Positions 43,809 to 54,019 of a DNA stretch of 64,000 bases are shown here, piece after piece (within the stretch, counting starts at the first letter, position 1; each line of letters opens with the position of its first letter). The DNA is from Isoetes taiwanensis. Lineage: Eukaryota > Streptophyta > Lycopodiopsida > Isoetales > Isoetaceae. The notes under the pieces are model-generated. The model was not told the origin of the DNA and did no database searches. It saw only the letters and a list, made by a program, of their open reading frames with translations. The stretch spans positions 18,837,018 to 18,901,017 of the forward strand of contig JAJEKV010000020.1 in the NCBI GenBank assembly GCA_021234155.1, given 5' to 3'. Made by a program: the position numbers and the translations under genes.

Positions 43809-45387
43809 TGATGAAGGATTTCCCAACTCCCTCCATCATTTAGATAGTGTGGCAGATTTGGCGCTCTGTTAGAATAAGAAGACAGAATATGGAATGCAAG
43901 GAAGGAAGGAAGGAAGAAACTTTTAACGTCCACGGAGCCCAATCGGGCTATGGGACCACAAGTACAAGACGGGACCGAAGTCCCTTACCAGAACATGGGC
44001 CGAAGCCCTTACAAACTCAATAAAACATAATCACCCCGGCCCAGATTAAAAACCACCTGGGAAAAAACTGTTGCCAGGATGACTACATATCCAAAAATCC
44101 ATGCTATTGCAAGAAGCAACAAGCATGTCTCCAACAAACAGAACTTCGCCAAACGCCTCCGAACCGTAACCTCTTCTCAGCTGGGTGCTGAGAACTGGCC
44201 CGAACCCACGCACGCGCTAAGTCTCCATCTTCTCGCTAAAACCAGGGCAAATAGATGCTGGTGCAAAGATCCAGGTGCTGACCCACTGATGGAGCTCGAT
44301 CAAACCACTAGACCATAAGAGCCGCCACCAGGAACAGGTCAATTCCCTAAACCCACAGAGCAGCTACCTGCAGGAAGGCGGTGACCCTGAAGGCACCGCT
44401 GAAGCAGAAAACAAGCGCCTCCAATAGGCCCGAACACCAATAACCCAGGCGCGCAGGGAAGGCGGCGCTCAGAGAAAACGGTCAGGGAAGTCGGTCAGGG
44501 AGGTGCCTGGCAAACTGCCAAGCGCCACCCATCACTGCACCTCCCAGGCGCCACCCTTCACTGCAGCCGGACGCCCAACAGGCGCCCAGGCGCCCAGGCA
44601 GGCGCTCAGGCAGGCGCCCATCACTGCACCTCCCAGGCGGAGAGACAACAGCAGGCAAAATGAGAAAAGGTAAGCATGAATTGTGGTCAACTATGTAAAA
44701 GAAAAGAAAACAAATATTGGAATGGATAAATAATGGAAAAGAAAAAATCGAGATGAATAAAGTGTGAAGGTAAAATAAAGATAGATAAAGAATAGAATAG
44801 AATAGATTTTTTTATCGTCCACGGAGACCAATTGGCCTATGGGACCCAAACCAAAAGAGAGCAACAAGCATATTACTGTTAGGATTAAAAAACCCCTGCC
44901 CCGAAGGGTTTTCGAGGGAAAAAAGAGTGAATAAAAAATGGAAAATATAAAAAACAAAGGGATATGAAAATTTGAAAAAGCATAAGAATGGAAGACATGG
45001 TGCACCATTTTTTATTTGAACAAAATGGTACTCGAGAGATTCTACATGGGGAAAGAGGTCTCTCACCTCTTTTTCCAGGGCCTGCCATTGCCCTCTCTCC
45101 ATGAAGATCCAAGAGCCAAAGAGGAGGAGAACAAGTCCCCTCAACATATTTATAATTTTTTGAACAAATCTTGGCCATCCATGTATTATCATCTTGGCAC
45201 TCATTTTTTACACCTCATCAATCCTTTGTTTTTTGTCTTCTTCTTCTCCTTAACCAATTTTGTTTTTTTGCTCAACAATTAACACAACTTAATATTGGCC
45301 CTGGATTCTAACAACAAGCACAAATCAATCTAGGCCCTTATATTGTTCTTCTATGTTGACCCCGATTTGTCAAAAATCGGGTCAACA
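43809..45387. mobile_element. insert D: solo-LTR-like element, 1579 bp
   Basis: Interrupts element A's 3' LTR: the uninterrupted 5' LTR reads AAGGTGGTATATGG near 18562. Ends are TG...CA, flanked by GTGGT (43804-43808) and GTAGT (45388-45392), a 5-bp duplication with one change. No coding domain. The right end is a hairpin TGTTGACCCCGATTT...AAATCGGGTCAACA (45353-45387). A motif CCACGGAG.CCAAT.GG.CTA occurs twice (43931, 44819), and a CCAGGCGCCCAGGCAGGCGC GC-rich run lies at 44560-44640. A solo LTR of an unidentified retroelement is the simplest reading. Confidence 0.75.
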
Positions 45388-46099
45388 GTAGTATATGAAT
45401 AATTTAAGTGTTGGAATTACTAAGGAGGTGCTTAAGAGTTGGGATAGATATGCCTAACTATTGGGACTTACACCGATCTTTGGACAAGCTACTTCGACTT
45501 TGCAGGGGACTATATCAAGGGATGTAGGCACATGTTTAGCGAATATTCTAATGAACTTCACATGTCTTTGTCTTTGCATTGCTCCACTGTTGTCTTGGTA
45601 TTTAATTATGTCTATTGGAACCTCCGAGGTCGAACTTCTAGGTTCGGTGGCCTAGGTTGCTCTGGCATGCTCATGTTCATCTGTGATTCTCTGTACTATT
45701 CTTGTACTCTGTGACATCGGGCGTAGTTTCCCTGATCAGGATGCTATGCCAACTCTTGTGACTCCATGGTAAGAGGTCCTCCAGTGCCAGACGTGGGCTG
45801 GGAAGGGTATGTGCCTACGAGGTTCACCCGACCACTCCCGTTACAGGGCTAGGCTGGCTGAGCTTCCCATTGTCTCGGAGTTATTTTATGATGTTTTGCT
45901 ACTTTGACTATGTTTCTCTGCTTTTAATGCTAATGTTTGGTATTTTCTCAGATTATATTGTCATTGTCTAGCACTGTACTCACCTAGAATCTTTTATTTT
46001 GCTTGTGCTTATGTCTTTGTATCCAAGATTCCAGAGTATTTCCATGCATGCAGTGGCAGCCAAGGATCCCCACTTAGTCACGATGACTAACCCGATTGA

Positions 46100-46560
46100 G
46101 TGCATGTACAGGCTTCTCGGCAGCAGATAAGGGCCCTCGAATCGCCCGAATAATCTGCATAGGCTCGGGCCCAGATCTGCTGGATCCTACAGATGGGACC
46201 GGGGCAGGTATAGCAACAGGTGCTTATGAGATTGGAAAGACATGACTGTGTCTCTCTTGCCTACGTTCGAAGAGTCGATTATCACAACGGACTGCAAATC
46301 TGATGGCTTCTTCTAGAGCCTGGGGGTCCTTTATAGATTACAATATATCTTTGACATCCTCACGTAAACCCCTTCGAAAGCAATCTCAAAATGCAACATC
46401 ATTCCAAGGGCTATCTACAGCAATTTGGCGAAATTCTGATGCATATACTGTGCTGGACGAGAGCCTTGTTTTGTTGTGCATGACTGCAGCTCTGCGGACA
46501 TTTTCTGCTACAATTCTGGAGGGAAAGTGCATCAGGAATGAACAGAATTGCATATTTTTT
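46100..46560 (-). pseudogene. Gypsy gag fragment
   Basis: On the minus strand, broken frames give a retrotransposon Gag core: residues like LVHNKTRLSS, ASEFRQIAVDSPW, LREDVKDIL and ALEEAIRFAVRCDNRLFERRQE, the last being a common Gag motif (L-D-N-R-L-E-R-R). Stops interrupt it. It begins exactly where element A's 3' LTR ends, so it either inserted there or marks a deletion junction. No LTR is seen. Confidence 0.65.
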
Positions 46561-48590
46561 GGCTAAAGACACAATTGACCATTTAACCACTGTCGCTAAG
46601 CTTTTTGTTTATCTTTCAATGTTCTATTTTTTTTAACAAACCAAGATCAACTCTATCCATCCTTGTGTTGTAAAAAGAGGCTGTGACTTGGACATTACTA
46701 TGGCAAATACCTTGTACCCAAACTGTGTTAACATGTGGTATGCTCCTGATGTGTTTGACAGGACGTGATATTATAATGTAGTACCATGGACTGTGAAAAC
46801 TGGAAAGGCTAAGTTCAATATGCAATCACTTTTGCACATGCTAGCTGAGGGCTATGGATCAGTGTCTGCTAGCGCAGGTTTATCCACAAGAGAAGAGGAT
46901 AAAATTAACATGATGCTTTTGAAAGTTGGATCATAGCAGAAGGAACTTGCTATTCACTCTCAAGCTGCACGTATATCTGTGTTTCAGACATACATGTGGC
47001 AAGCTTTGTGACTAGCATATTTGCAACTGCAAGGCGTTTTTGACAGATGAGATAGTTCAGATTGGCTTTGCAAATTTGAATTTTTGGCAAGAAACTTAGA
47101 GAGCAACATCTAAAAACATCATCAGTAGAAGGAAAAAATCAAGTCTATGTAACCTAAGCTTGCAACATATGTCTGTAAGTGTTGAAATTATGACAGTGGA
47201 TCAAGGTAGCGTCAAGTCTCCTGAAAATTTCCAGACTGAAAATGCTTACAACCCAAGTATTTTTTCATCAGTTTAGTGCATGCAAAGCAGTCAGGCATGT
47301 GCTTGACCATCAATTGAATGTGTGCAAAGCAAGGTTTAGGGCAAGCAAACACTTGTGTACCTTCCATAAGTATTTGGCCAAGTTTTAGGCATACTCAATG
47401 TTGCATACATGCGTCAAATGTAAGAAGATTCATGAGCACAGTTTGTATATTATTCCAATATGTGGATTAAACATATGCGAGGGAAAATAGGGCAGATCTT
47501 TCTCTCCCCAGGCCACATGCACGAAATTTTTTTTATCTCTCGTGTTATACGGCGAGAGACAATTTTTATACCGTATAGCACGAGAGATAAGGAGAGACAA
47601 TAATCTCTTATTGCCTAACAAGGCCCGTTAAGGAGAAAAAAAAATCCGGCCAAGTTTTCCAAGAAAAAACTTTTTCCGAAGTCCCCCTTTTTTTTGGGAT
47701 CCCTGGTTAGAGCGCCCACGAAGAGTTCTGCCATGAACAGATAGTCACGAACATATGGGATTTGAAGCTTGAAGCAGGAAACTTATGATATAAAATCATA
47801 TGGCGAAGAAAAAATTTCTGTAGCTTCGGATTCAAATTTGCAGAGGGCTTTGGATTTGCAAGCTCTCAGAAATCGTTCATTGATAGAAATTTTTGTTTTC
47901 AGAATCTGATGCCCTTCCTCTTTGGTAGAATCTGAGACTTGCAATTCTCTTTTTATTTTGCTTACAAAAGCTTTGGGATTCAGGAATTTTTGTTGCCTTT
48001 GCTAAAATGCGGCTTCATTTTCTCAAATTCGAAAGCAAAATAGGGCTTCCCGTGAATATAAAAACAGGGCTTCTAGAAAATAAGTACAGGACTTTTTCTC
48101 AGCAAGAGTACATGGATACATCTTCAACATGATTTTTCTCAGCTTCCGGCATGGATGCTTCGCAGTTGTAGGATCTGGCAGAGCCGCTACTGCTGCAACC
48201 TGAAAAAATTTGCAAAAATTTTGTTGTTCATTCTGCTGCCCAAATAAATAATTAAAGAACTAAACCCCAAACTCAAGTTTTGGACAATCCGGGCATTCTT
48301 GGGTTAGTCGCAGCACTTTCTTGTTTCTTTGTTTTGATCATAGCCTGTATGAAAAGAAGAAACACAGAAGACGAATCAGAGGCCGAAGATTGCATTCTGG
48401 CATCATGCTTATCAGACTCAACTCTGAGGAAATTCAATGGAGTTAGGCACTGAATTCAAGCAGCAAAGGAGTCGCCGCATCAGCTAAAAGGGTTCGACGC
48501 CATAGCCGCATAGCCGTCTGTTTGCCATAGTTCCTGTTTGCAATACAACCCATAACATTTCACGAGGCCCCAAAAACTTTTCGGGCCCCA
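46561..48590. other. unassigned stretch
   Basis: No supported gene. Broken plus-strand frames around 46800-46930 (SVSASAGLSTREEDKIN) look once-coding but I cannot place them. A hairpin lies at 47534-47588 and A/T runs at 47525-47535 and 47637-47645. Confidence 0.4.
47534..47588. repeat. inverted repeat (hairpin)
   Basis: ATCTCTCGTG(T)TATACGG and CCGTATA(G)CACGAGAGAT face each other across 18 bp. CTCTCG motifs recur at 48658-48735 and 53555-53635, hinting at one repeat family. Confidence 0.8.
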
Positions 48591-48599
48591 AAATTAAAA

Positions 48600-48822
48600 C
48601 CAAAACTAATATGCCATCTATAATGGAAATGCCCCTAACAGCAGTTAGGGGCAAATTGTCTCTCGAGGTGAGAGTCAAGAAAACCCACTCTCACCCATCT
48701 CTCCCCTTCTCCCATCTCTCGTATTGTCTCTCGTAACCTCTAAGTCCGCATGTGGCCAAGGCATCTCTCTCTCCCCCTCCCTCCCTCCCTCCCTCCCTCC
48801 CTCCCTCCCTCTCTCTCTCTTT
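48600..48822. repeat. repeat shared with 53525-53690, ending in (CCCT)n
   Basis: AATGCCCCTAACAGCAGTTA...ATTGTCTCTCGA...CCCACTCTCACC...AAGGCATCTC, then CCCTCCCT repeats (48771-48810) and CT repeats. The block at 53525 has the same order (AATGCCCCTAACCACAGTTA...ATTATCTCTCAA...CCCCACTCTCGACC...). Both sit next to pyrimidine microsatellites. Confidence 0.75.
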
Positions 48823-49109
48823 GTGTGATGTTTGGATTTAAGGGACGATCCAGATTTACGACCCTGCTACCCGCTTTCATCACAGATGCCCTAGCTGCCA
48901 GTTTCTACACAGACCCTAAGGTCGACTTCTCTATTGTTGCCTCCTGCTCTGCATAAAGAAGAAGGTATGGGCATTGGGAATTTCGATCCTACAACTATGG
49001 TTTCTTACCAAACTACAGTAATGAATAGTCTGAAGCAAGAATTACTGGACACTATGCAAGGCAATGTAGGCAGCACTGAAATTTGCAGTAGATTCCCTTA
49101 TACATGACC

Positions 49110-49772
49110 TCAAACAGTCCTCCTTGAATCAGATGAAGGTGGAATTGGACAATTTTAACCAGCAATTGAGGGCTGAATTCTCTGATTTCAAAGAACAAAT
49201 GCGGACTAAATTGACCCAAAGATGCCTTGAAGGAGAGATTGATGATGATGGTGACGAGGATGACAATTCAAATCAAACTATAGATTTAGTATAGCAGCAG
49301 TTAACATCCTTTATGGAGGCCTAGGAGCAACACAATAAAAACCTTGCAGCTTCCATGGAGGAGCAGGACAAGCGGGATCGTGCTTTAAATATTCATTTGG
49401 TGGATATTCCAGAAGATCCAAGAGAAAATATTGCATCCAAGATTAACACTCTCTTCTCTGATAAAATGCAATGCACAAATTGTAAAGTTTTAGAAGCATT
49501 CAGAGTTGGGAAACCCACTGATGACTGGACACCCCAGGCATATAGTGGTTAAGTTTGCAAATAGGGAATCTAAAATGGATGTTATGAAAAATAGAGTTAT
49601 GCTAAAGGGTGAGGGGATTTGGGTGAATGAAGATCTGACAAAAGAACAATATGAAGAGCACAAAAGAGAAATTATGAAGATAAAGGAAGCCAAGAGGAAT
49701 GGGCAAAAGGCTGTCTGGAGGAAGGGGCAAGTAATGGTAGAAGATACTGTTGCTAATGATATTCCCACATAG
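49110..49772 (+). pseudogene. LINE ORF1 (L1-type RNA-binding protein), broken
   Basis: Acidic coiled N-terminal part, then RALNIHLVDIPEDPRENI (RRM-like start of L1 ORF1p), LEAFRVGKP, RHIVVKFANRESKMDVM, then GIWVNEDLTKEQYEEH, typical of the L1 ORF1 C-terminal domain. A frame change near 49540 splits it. It would coat LINE RNA. Confidence 0.7.
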
Positions 49773-49786
49773 GGATGTGCTACCAC

Positions 49787-52700
49787 CAGGATTATGTGTT
49801 GGAATATTAATACTGATGTAGGAAAGAATGCTTACTATGGGTGATTTACTAAACAATGTAGATATTACCTCTTTTTTAGAAACGGACGAACATGAAGAAT
49901 CAGGCCTGTGTGACATTGCTAGTTTTAAGATGGTGCATTCGGTCTGGTCCACAAAGGGACGGAGGTGTAAGAGTTATGGCGGCATCACATGTTTTATGAG
50001 AAATGAATTTGTTTATCTAGTTATTGTTCTTTATGCAAAGGCATCGCTTCAATGTATATGGATTGTTATTCCTGGGCAATTTGGGAATATCTATATTGCA
50101 GGATGTTATTTTCCACCTCGCGGCTCCCCTGTGTATAATTCTGGTGATTTGGATAGGGATGATCTCTTTGCACAATTGGAACAAGATGTTTTCTAATTTA
50201 GTGACTCTGGGCTGTTAATGGATGACTTTAGTGGACGAACTTCTCAGAAGCGGGCAACCATGGTTAGTGTTGAGGGGCAGCCAGAATGGATTGAAATGTT
50301 AGATAAGTCTGAATTGATGGAACTTGGTTGGAACAGGAAATCTGCGGACAAATTCCGATGGCCTTCTCCCTAGGGTAACCATGTCTTGACATTATGCAGT
50401 GGCTTGAATTTACAATGGTACGGCCAGGTTTCCAGGAACAGGGGAACTAACATGTAGGGGAGCAAGTGTCTTAGATTATGTTTTGGCAAAACCATCCTTT
50501 GCACAACAAATGGTCAGCTTCTCCATTGGAAAGGACGGTTTTGAATCAGATCATGTGCCCTTATTTCTTGCTCTTCATGTTGTAGGTACGCCTGCACACA
50601 TAGATGTACCACGGCCATTGCTTAAGCTTATCATGAGATATGACAAATCTCAAGCATATAAAGAATGTTGTCAGCGACTTGCTTCAATCACTTTATGGCC
50701 AGCCAATGCAGAGGATATTAGTCATACTTTTACTGAGATGATTTTAGACGCTGCTAATACATGTTTCATATCAAACAGTCAAAGAGGGAGGCTACCATGC
50801 AATGGATGGTTTGACCGAGATTGCAAGCTACAAAGGAAGAAGTTCAAATTGGCAAAGAGTGAGGCAAAGGTCAAAATGTTAGAATGGTTAAGAGGAAGAA
50901 AAAAGTCTACTTACATAGAAAACATGAGCAGATGGTGATGGAGTTATTTGGGGATCCAAAAAAGTTCCGGAATAGATTGAAACCATCGCAAAAATCAAGC
51001 ACACTACTTGAGGCTGGCATATTAATGAGGCATGTTGAGCAGCTTTACCACATACCAGGGTCACAAAGATGGATGGCATGGACGGTGAGGGGTTGTGTTT
51101 CTTGTTGGAGGATGTATATTGTGGGTTGCAAAGGATATTCAATGGTAAGGCAGCTGATGCAGAAGGTTTTATGGCTGAAATGTTTAAGTGGGAAGGAGGT
51201 AGAGTGGCTGAAGTTCTATTATTCAATACTGTCATACAAGATGGTTTCCCATATATTTGGCAAATTAATAGGGCAGTTCCTCTTCATAAGGCAGGTGATG
51301 TCTTTGACCCTAATAACTACCGTATCATTATGATATATAGTTTTTATGCTAAGCTTTTCGATGCTGGACACTAAAATCAGCATGTGGGCTAAGACTAATG
51401 AGATGAGGGCCAAAGGGCAAGCAGGCTTCAGGGTTAAGAAATCTACAACCGACCATTTGGTCACTATGAGAGCCATGATGGACTCTGTTATTGGGAAGCG
51501 GAAGCCTTTATATGCATTATTTGTAGACTTCTCAAAAGCCTTTGACATGGTGGAAAGAACACATCTGTGGGACAGAATGGCAAGGCTTGGTGTACCCCCT
51601 GCATATAGGCAAGCAGTCGTGAGGCTTTATGATAAGGTCTTAGTTCAGCTTTCCTTTCCATACAGTAGTGCAGAGGTTGTTGAGAACAATGTGGGGGTTA
51701 AGCAAGGCTGCCCTCTCTTGCCTACACTTTTTGGACTTTTATAGATCAATTGGAAGAATGAGTAGTACAGAATGGCAGTGTTGAGACGCTTCTGCACGGG
51801 TACACCCCTTTACTGCTGTTATATGCTGATAATGTGATGTTATTGGCTAGGAGTGTGGTGGGCCTGCAAAAACAATCAAATATTCTGAATGATTTCTATG
51901 ATTCAAAGAGCATGCGAGTCAATATGACTAAGACCAAAATAGTAGTGTTTGGGCTACGAAGGTGGATTATGTAAAAGTATTTTACAAAGGAGAGCCAGTT
52001 GAACTTGTGGACAGTTATAAGTACCTTGGCCTGGTGGTGGATAAGAGCCCCAGTTGGAACATTGCGAGCGAACATAAGGCAGATGGCGGGCTTAAAGCCC
52101 TATATGCTATGTAGGGCAGATGTAGGAAGGCAGACATATGGAATTTTGATATGAAGAAACGGCTATATATTGCTTTGGTGCAGTCCACGGCATCATATGG
52201 GTGTGAGGTATGGGGTCTAGGCCTGGCCTGGCCTTGGACAGATGGAAAAAGATTGAGAAAATACAGAAAAGATTTTTCCAAGCTGAGCTTGGGACTAAAA
52301 TACAGACACCATATGACATGCTGCTAGCGGAATGTGAAATGCTTTCCTTAGAAGCAGAAGCACTTTGTAAGACTATCCAACAGTTTACCCAGGTTGGCCC
52401 TGGAGGAGACACGCACAAAGGGTTGGTTTGCAGACATAGAGGTGTGGCTGGCAAGATGGGGGATGCACATGGAGGATTTAGAGAGCTACAAGAGTGATAT
52501 TCGGGTTTGAGTCATGGAGAATGTTACCAGAGTAAATTGGAGGGAAGGCACAGTCAAGAAGGAATTCTATAGAAGTCACATCAATCTCACGTTACAAGGA
52601 GCCATGTACCTACATGAAAATATTTCTGCTAAACATAGACAGTAAAATGCGCTTGAGCTCGCATAGACTGGGCGTGGAGATAGGCCGGTGGAGCGATATC

Positions 52701-52935
52701 CTACATGATCTTCGATTGTGCAGGTTATGTGATAGCGGTCACTTGAAGACGAAGCACATCTGCTCCTTCATTGCCCGGCATATGCTGGCTTACGTATTAA
52801 GCATGTTTTGCAGGCTCATACACGTTGGTTTTTTTATCTATCAGATGTTCAGGTTGAGGCATATATATTGGATGTTTTGGAACATTGGGATGGATGTTTG
52901 AACATAATAGACGTGAAGGAGGTGGATGAGGAGGA
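49787..52935 (+). pseudogene. LINE ORF2: endonuclease-reverse transcriptase, broken
   Basis: Endonuclease: MCWNINTDV near 49794, then YGGITCFMRNEF and FGNIYIAGCYFPPRGSPVY (49970-50120), MDDFSGRT near 50220, ending in ESDHVPLFLALHV (about 50536-50575). Reverse transcriptase: KGQAGFRVKKSTTDHL, LFVDFSKAFDMVERTHLW (motif A), GVKQGCPLLPTLFGLL (motif B, about 51695-51740), then YADNVMLLA (motif C, 51825-51850), where the second catalytic Asp is Asn. The C-terminus near 52770-52830 reads HLLLHCPAYAGLRIKH-like in one frame (Cys/His tail). Many frameshifts; dead copy. Confidence 0.82.
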
Positions 52936-52949
52936 GTTGGTAGTAATTC

Positions 52950-52997
52950 TCTCTCTCTATCTCTCCCTCCCTCCCTCCCTCCCTCCCTCTCCCCCCC
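52950..52997. repeat. (CTCC)n microsatellite after the LINE
   Basis: CTCTCTCTATCTCTCCCTCC then CCCT units and a C run. It may be the LINE tail or a microsatellite seeded by it. Confidence 0.85.
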
Positions 52998-52999
52998 TT

Positions 53000-53524
53000 T
53001 TCCTTTCGGATCCCTATTCTGTTCAGAGTAAACTAACTAATAAGGAGTAAGTTTACTCTGTTGTGGCTACGGTGGGCGCCAGATTTCTTCGCAGTGTCGG
53101 CTATATTTTGAAGCAAACAAAATTCCTAAAAACAACCATGAACAACAAAAGCTAAAGCTCTACAAAAGACCATGAACAAAACAAAGATTGCAGCCTGGCA
53201 AGCGTGTAAAACAAAGAACTAATAGAAAATAAAACAGATTGAAGAAGTGGTTTCAGAAGCAAAGTGGCCGGACACTAATGACGCTTTCTATGATTTTATC
53301 TAAAACAATTTCTACTATTTATTCTGTGATGCGATGGCCGGAGTTATCGACAGAGCAAACAGAGGTTGCATTGGAGCAGGGATGCCATAATAGGGACGCC
53401 ATAATCGGCCCTTCCTCTCCCTCCTTTCTGGATGCCAGAGCTGTGCACGGACATCAGAAATCATTTTAAGGGAGAGAAAATACTTCCAGTTGGGTACTTA
53501 ACTAACGGATGAAACTTAGTAAAA
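53000..53524. other. unassigned spacer
   Basis: No gene recognised between the LINE tail and the shared CTCTCG repeat. Confidence 0.4.
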
Positions 53525-53685
53525 ATGCCCCTAACCACAGTTAAGAGTAAATTATCTCTCAAAGTCGAGAGTGGTGGAACCCCACTCTCGACCTTCTCTC
53601 ATGGTCTATTGCTTAAAAATCTCTCTCGAGGCATCTCTCAGGGATCAAGGCATCTCCCTCCCTCCCTCCCTCCCTCCCCCTCCCT

Positions 53686-53690
<5 letters not shown>
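53525..53690. repeat. repeat shared with 48600-48822
   Basis: Same block order as at 48600, including an AGTCGAGAGTGG/CCACTCTCGA inverted pair (53562-53593). It ends in CCCT repeats at 53656-53690. Confidence 0.75.
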
Positions 53691-53760
<70 letters not shown>

Positions 53761-53764
53761 GCGG
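53688..53764. repeat. (AC)n microsatellite
   Basis: About 33 AC units followed by GCACGCGGACGG. Neighbouring ORFs that translate to His-Thr or Cys-Val runs are artefacts of it. Confidence 0.98.
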
Positions 53765-53770
53765 ACGGAT

Positions 53771-54019
53771 GAAAATCATGTTGTATCCATCCAAGCATGG
53801 TTGATTGAGAGTGGCCCTGGGTTTTGTTTGGGCAACAATTCGCCCGGCAAACAGCACAGCTTCATACATAGTTGATTTTCTTGCTCTGATTGGAGATAAG
53901 GAAGCAATTTGGTTGTGGTATAGCAGTGGTCTAGCAGCATAGCTACTGCAAATTTCGGCCCAGCTCAGGAGGACAGATCGTGCTTCCTTTGATTCCAGGG
54001 ACACTACCGCTTCAAAAAG
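53771..54019 (+). other. 249-bp leader of the RT gene, identical-looking copy of 62808-63056
   Basis: Runs from GAAAATCATGTTG to CTTCAAAAAG and joins directly to the RT start codon at 54020. The copy at 62808 is the same length and reads the same, but continues with GTATGC, a splice donor, after the shared AAAAAG. So this is an exon-exon junction here and an exon-intron junction there. It most likely serves as the 5' UTR. Confidence 0.88.

Larger units (their letters stand above)
6466..46099 (+). mobile_element. element A: non-autonomous gag-only LTR retrotransposon, base of the nested stack
   Basis: The 5' LTR starts TGTAACGGTCCTAACCC at 6466 and ends ...CATCACA at 19509; the internal part is 19510-20964; the 3' LTR starts TGTACGGTCCTAGCCC at 20965. 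After removing the inserts, the 5' LTR is about 2.88 kb. The 3' LTR is cut off at about 46099, losing roughly the last 185 bp. The internal region is only 1455 bp and encodes gag but no protease, RT or integrase, so it depended on another element (TR-GAG/LARD-like). Inserted later: hAT (6527-10352), Gypsy B (11776-18097), giant Gypsy C (21552-42879, itself holding transposon T) and insert D (43809-45387). The two LTRs act as empty-site controls for each other's insertions. Confidence 0.88.
20965..46099 (+). repeat. element A 3' LTR, split by elements C and D, 3' end lost
   Basis: LTR blocks are 20965-21551, 42880-43808 and 45388-46099. Homology with the 5' LTR ends at ...GACTAACCC.ATTGA (46099 versus about 19327). 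The last ~185 bp, including the CATCACA end and any target duplication, are replaced by a minus-strand gag fragment. Confidence 0.85.
48960..52935 (+). mobile_element. decayed LINE (non-LTR retrotransposon)
   Basis: An ORF1-like region (about 49110-49770), an endonuclease region (49787-50560), a reverse transcriptase (about 51060-52030) and a C-terminal Cys/His segment (about 52720-52800) occur in the usual order on the plus strand, with many frame breaks. (CTCC)n runs lie at both sides (48771-48822 and 52950-52995). Target duplications were not identified. Confidence 0.8.

Noticed and set aside
53613-54004. ORFs translating into His-Thr or Cys-Val runs
   Set aside because: They are translations of the (AC)n microsatellite.
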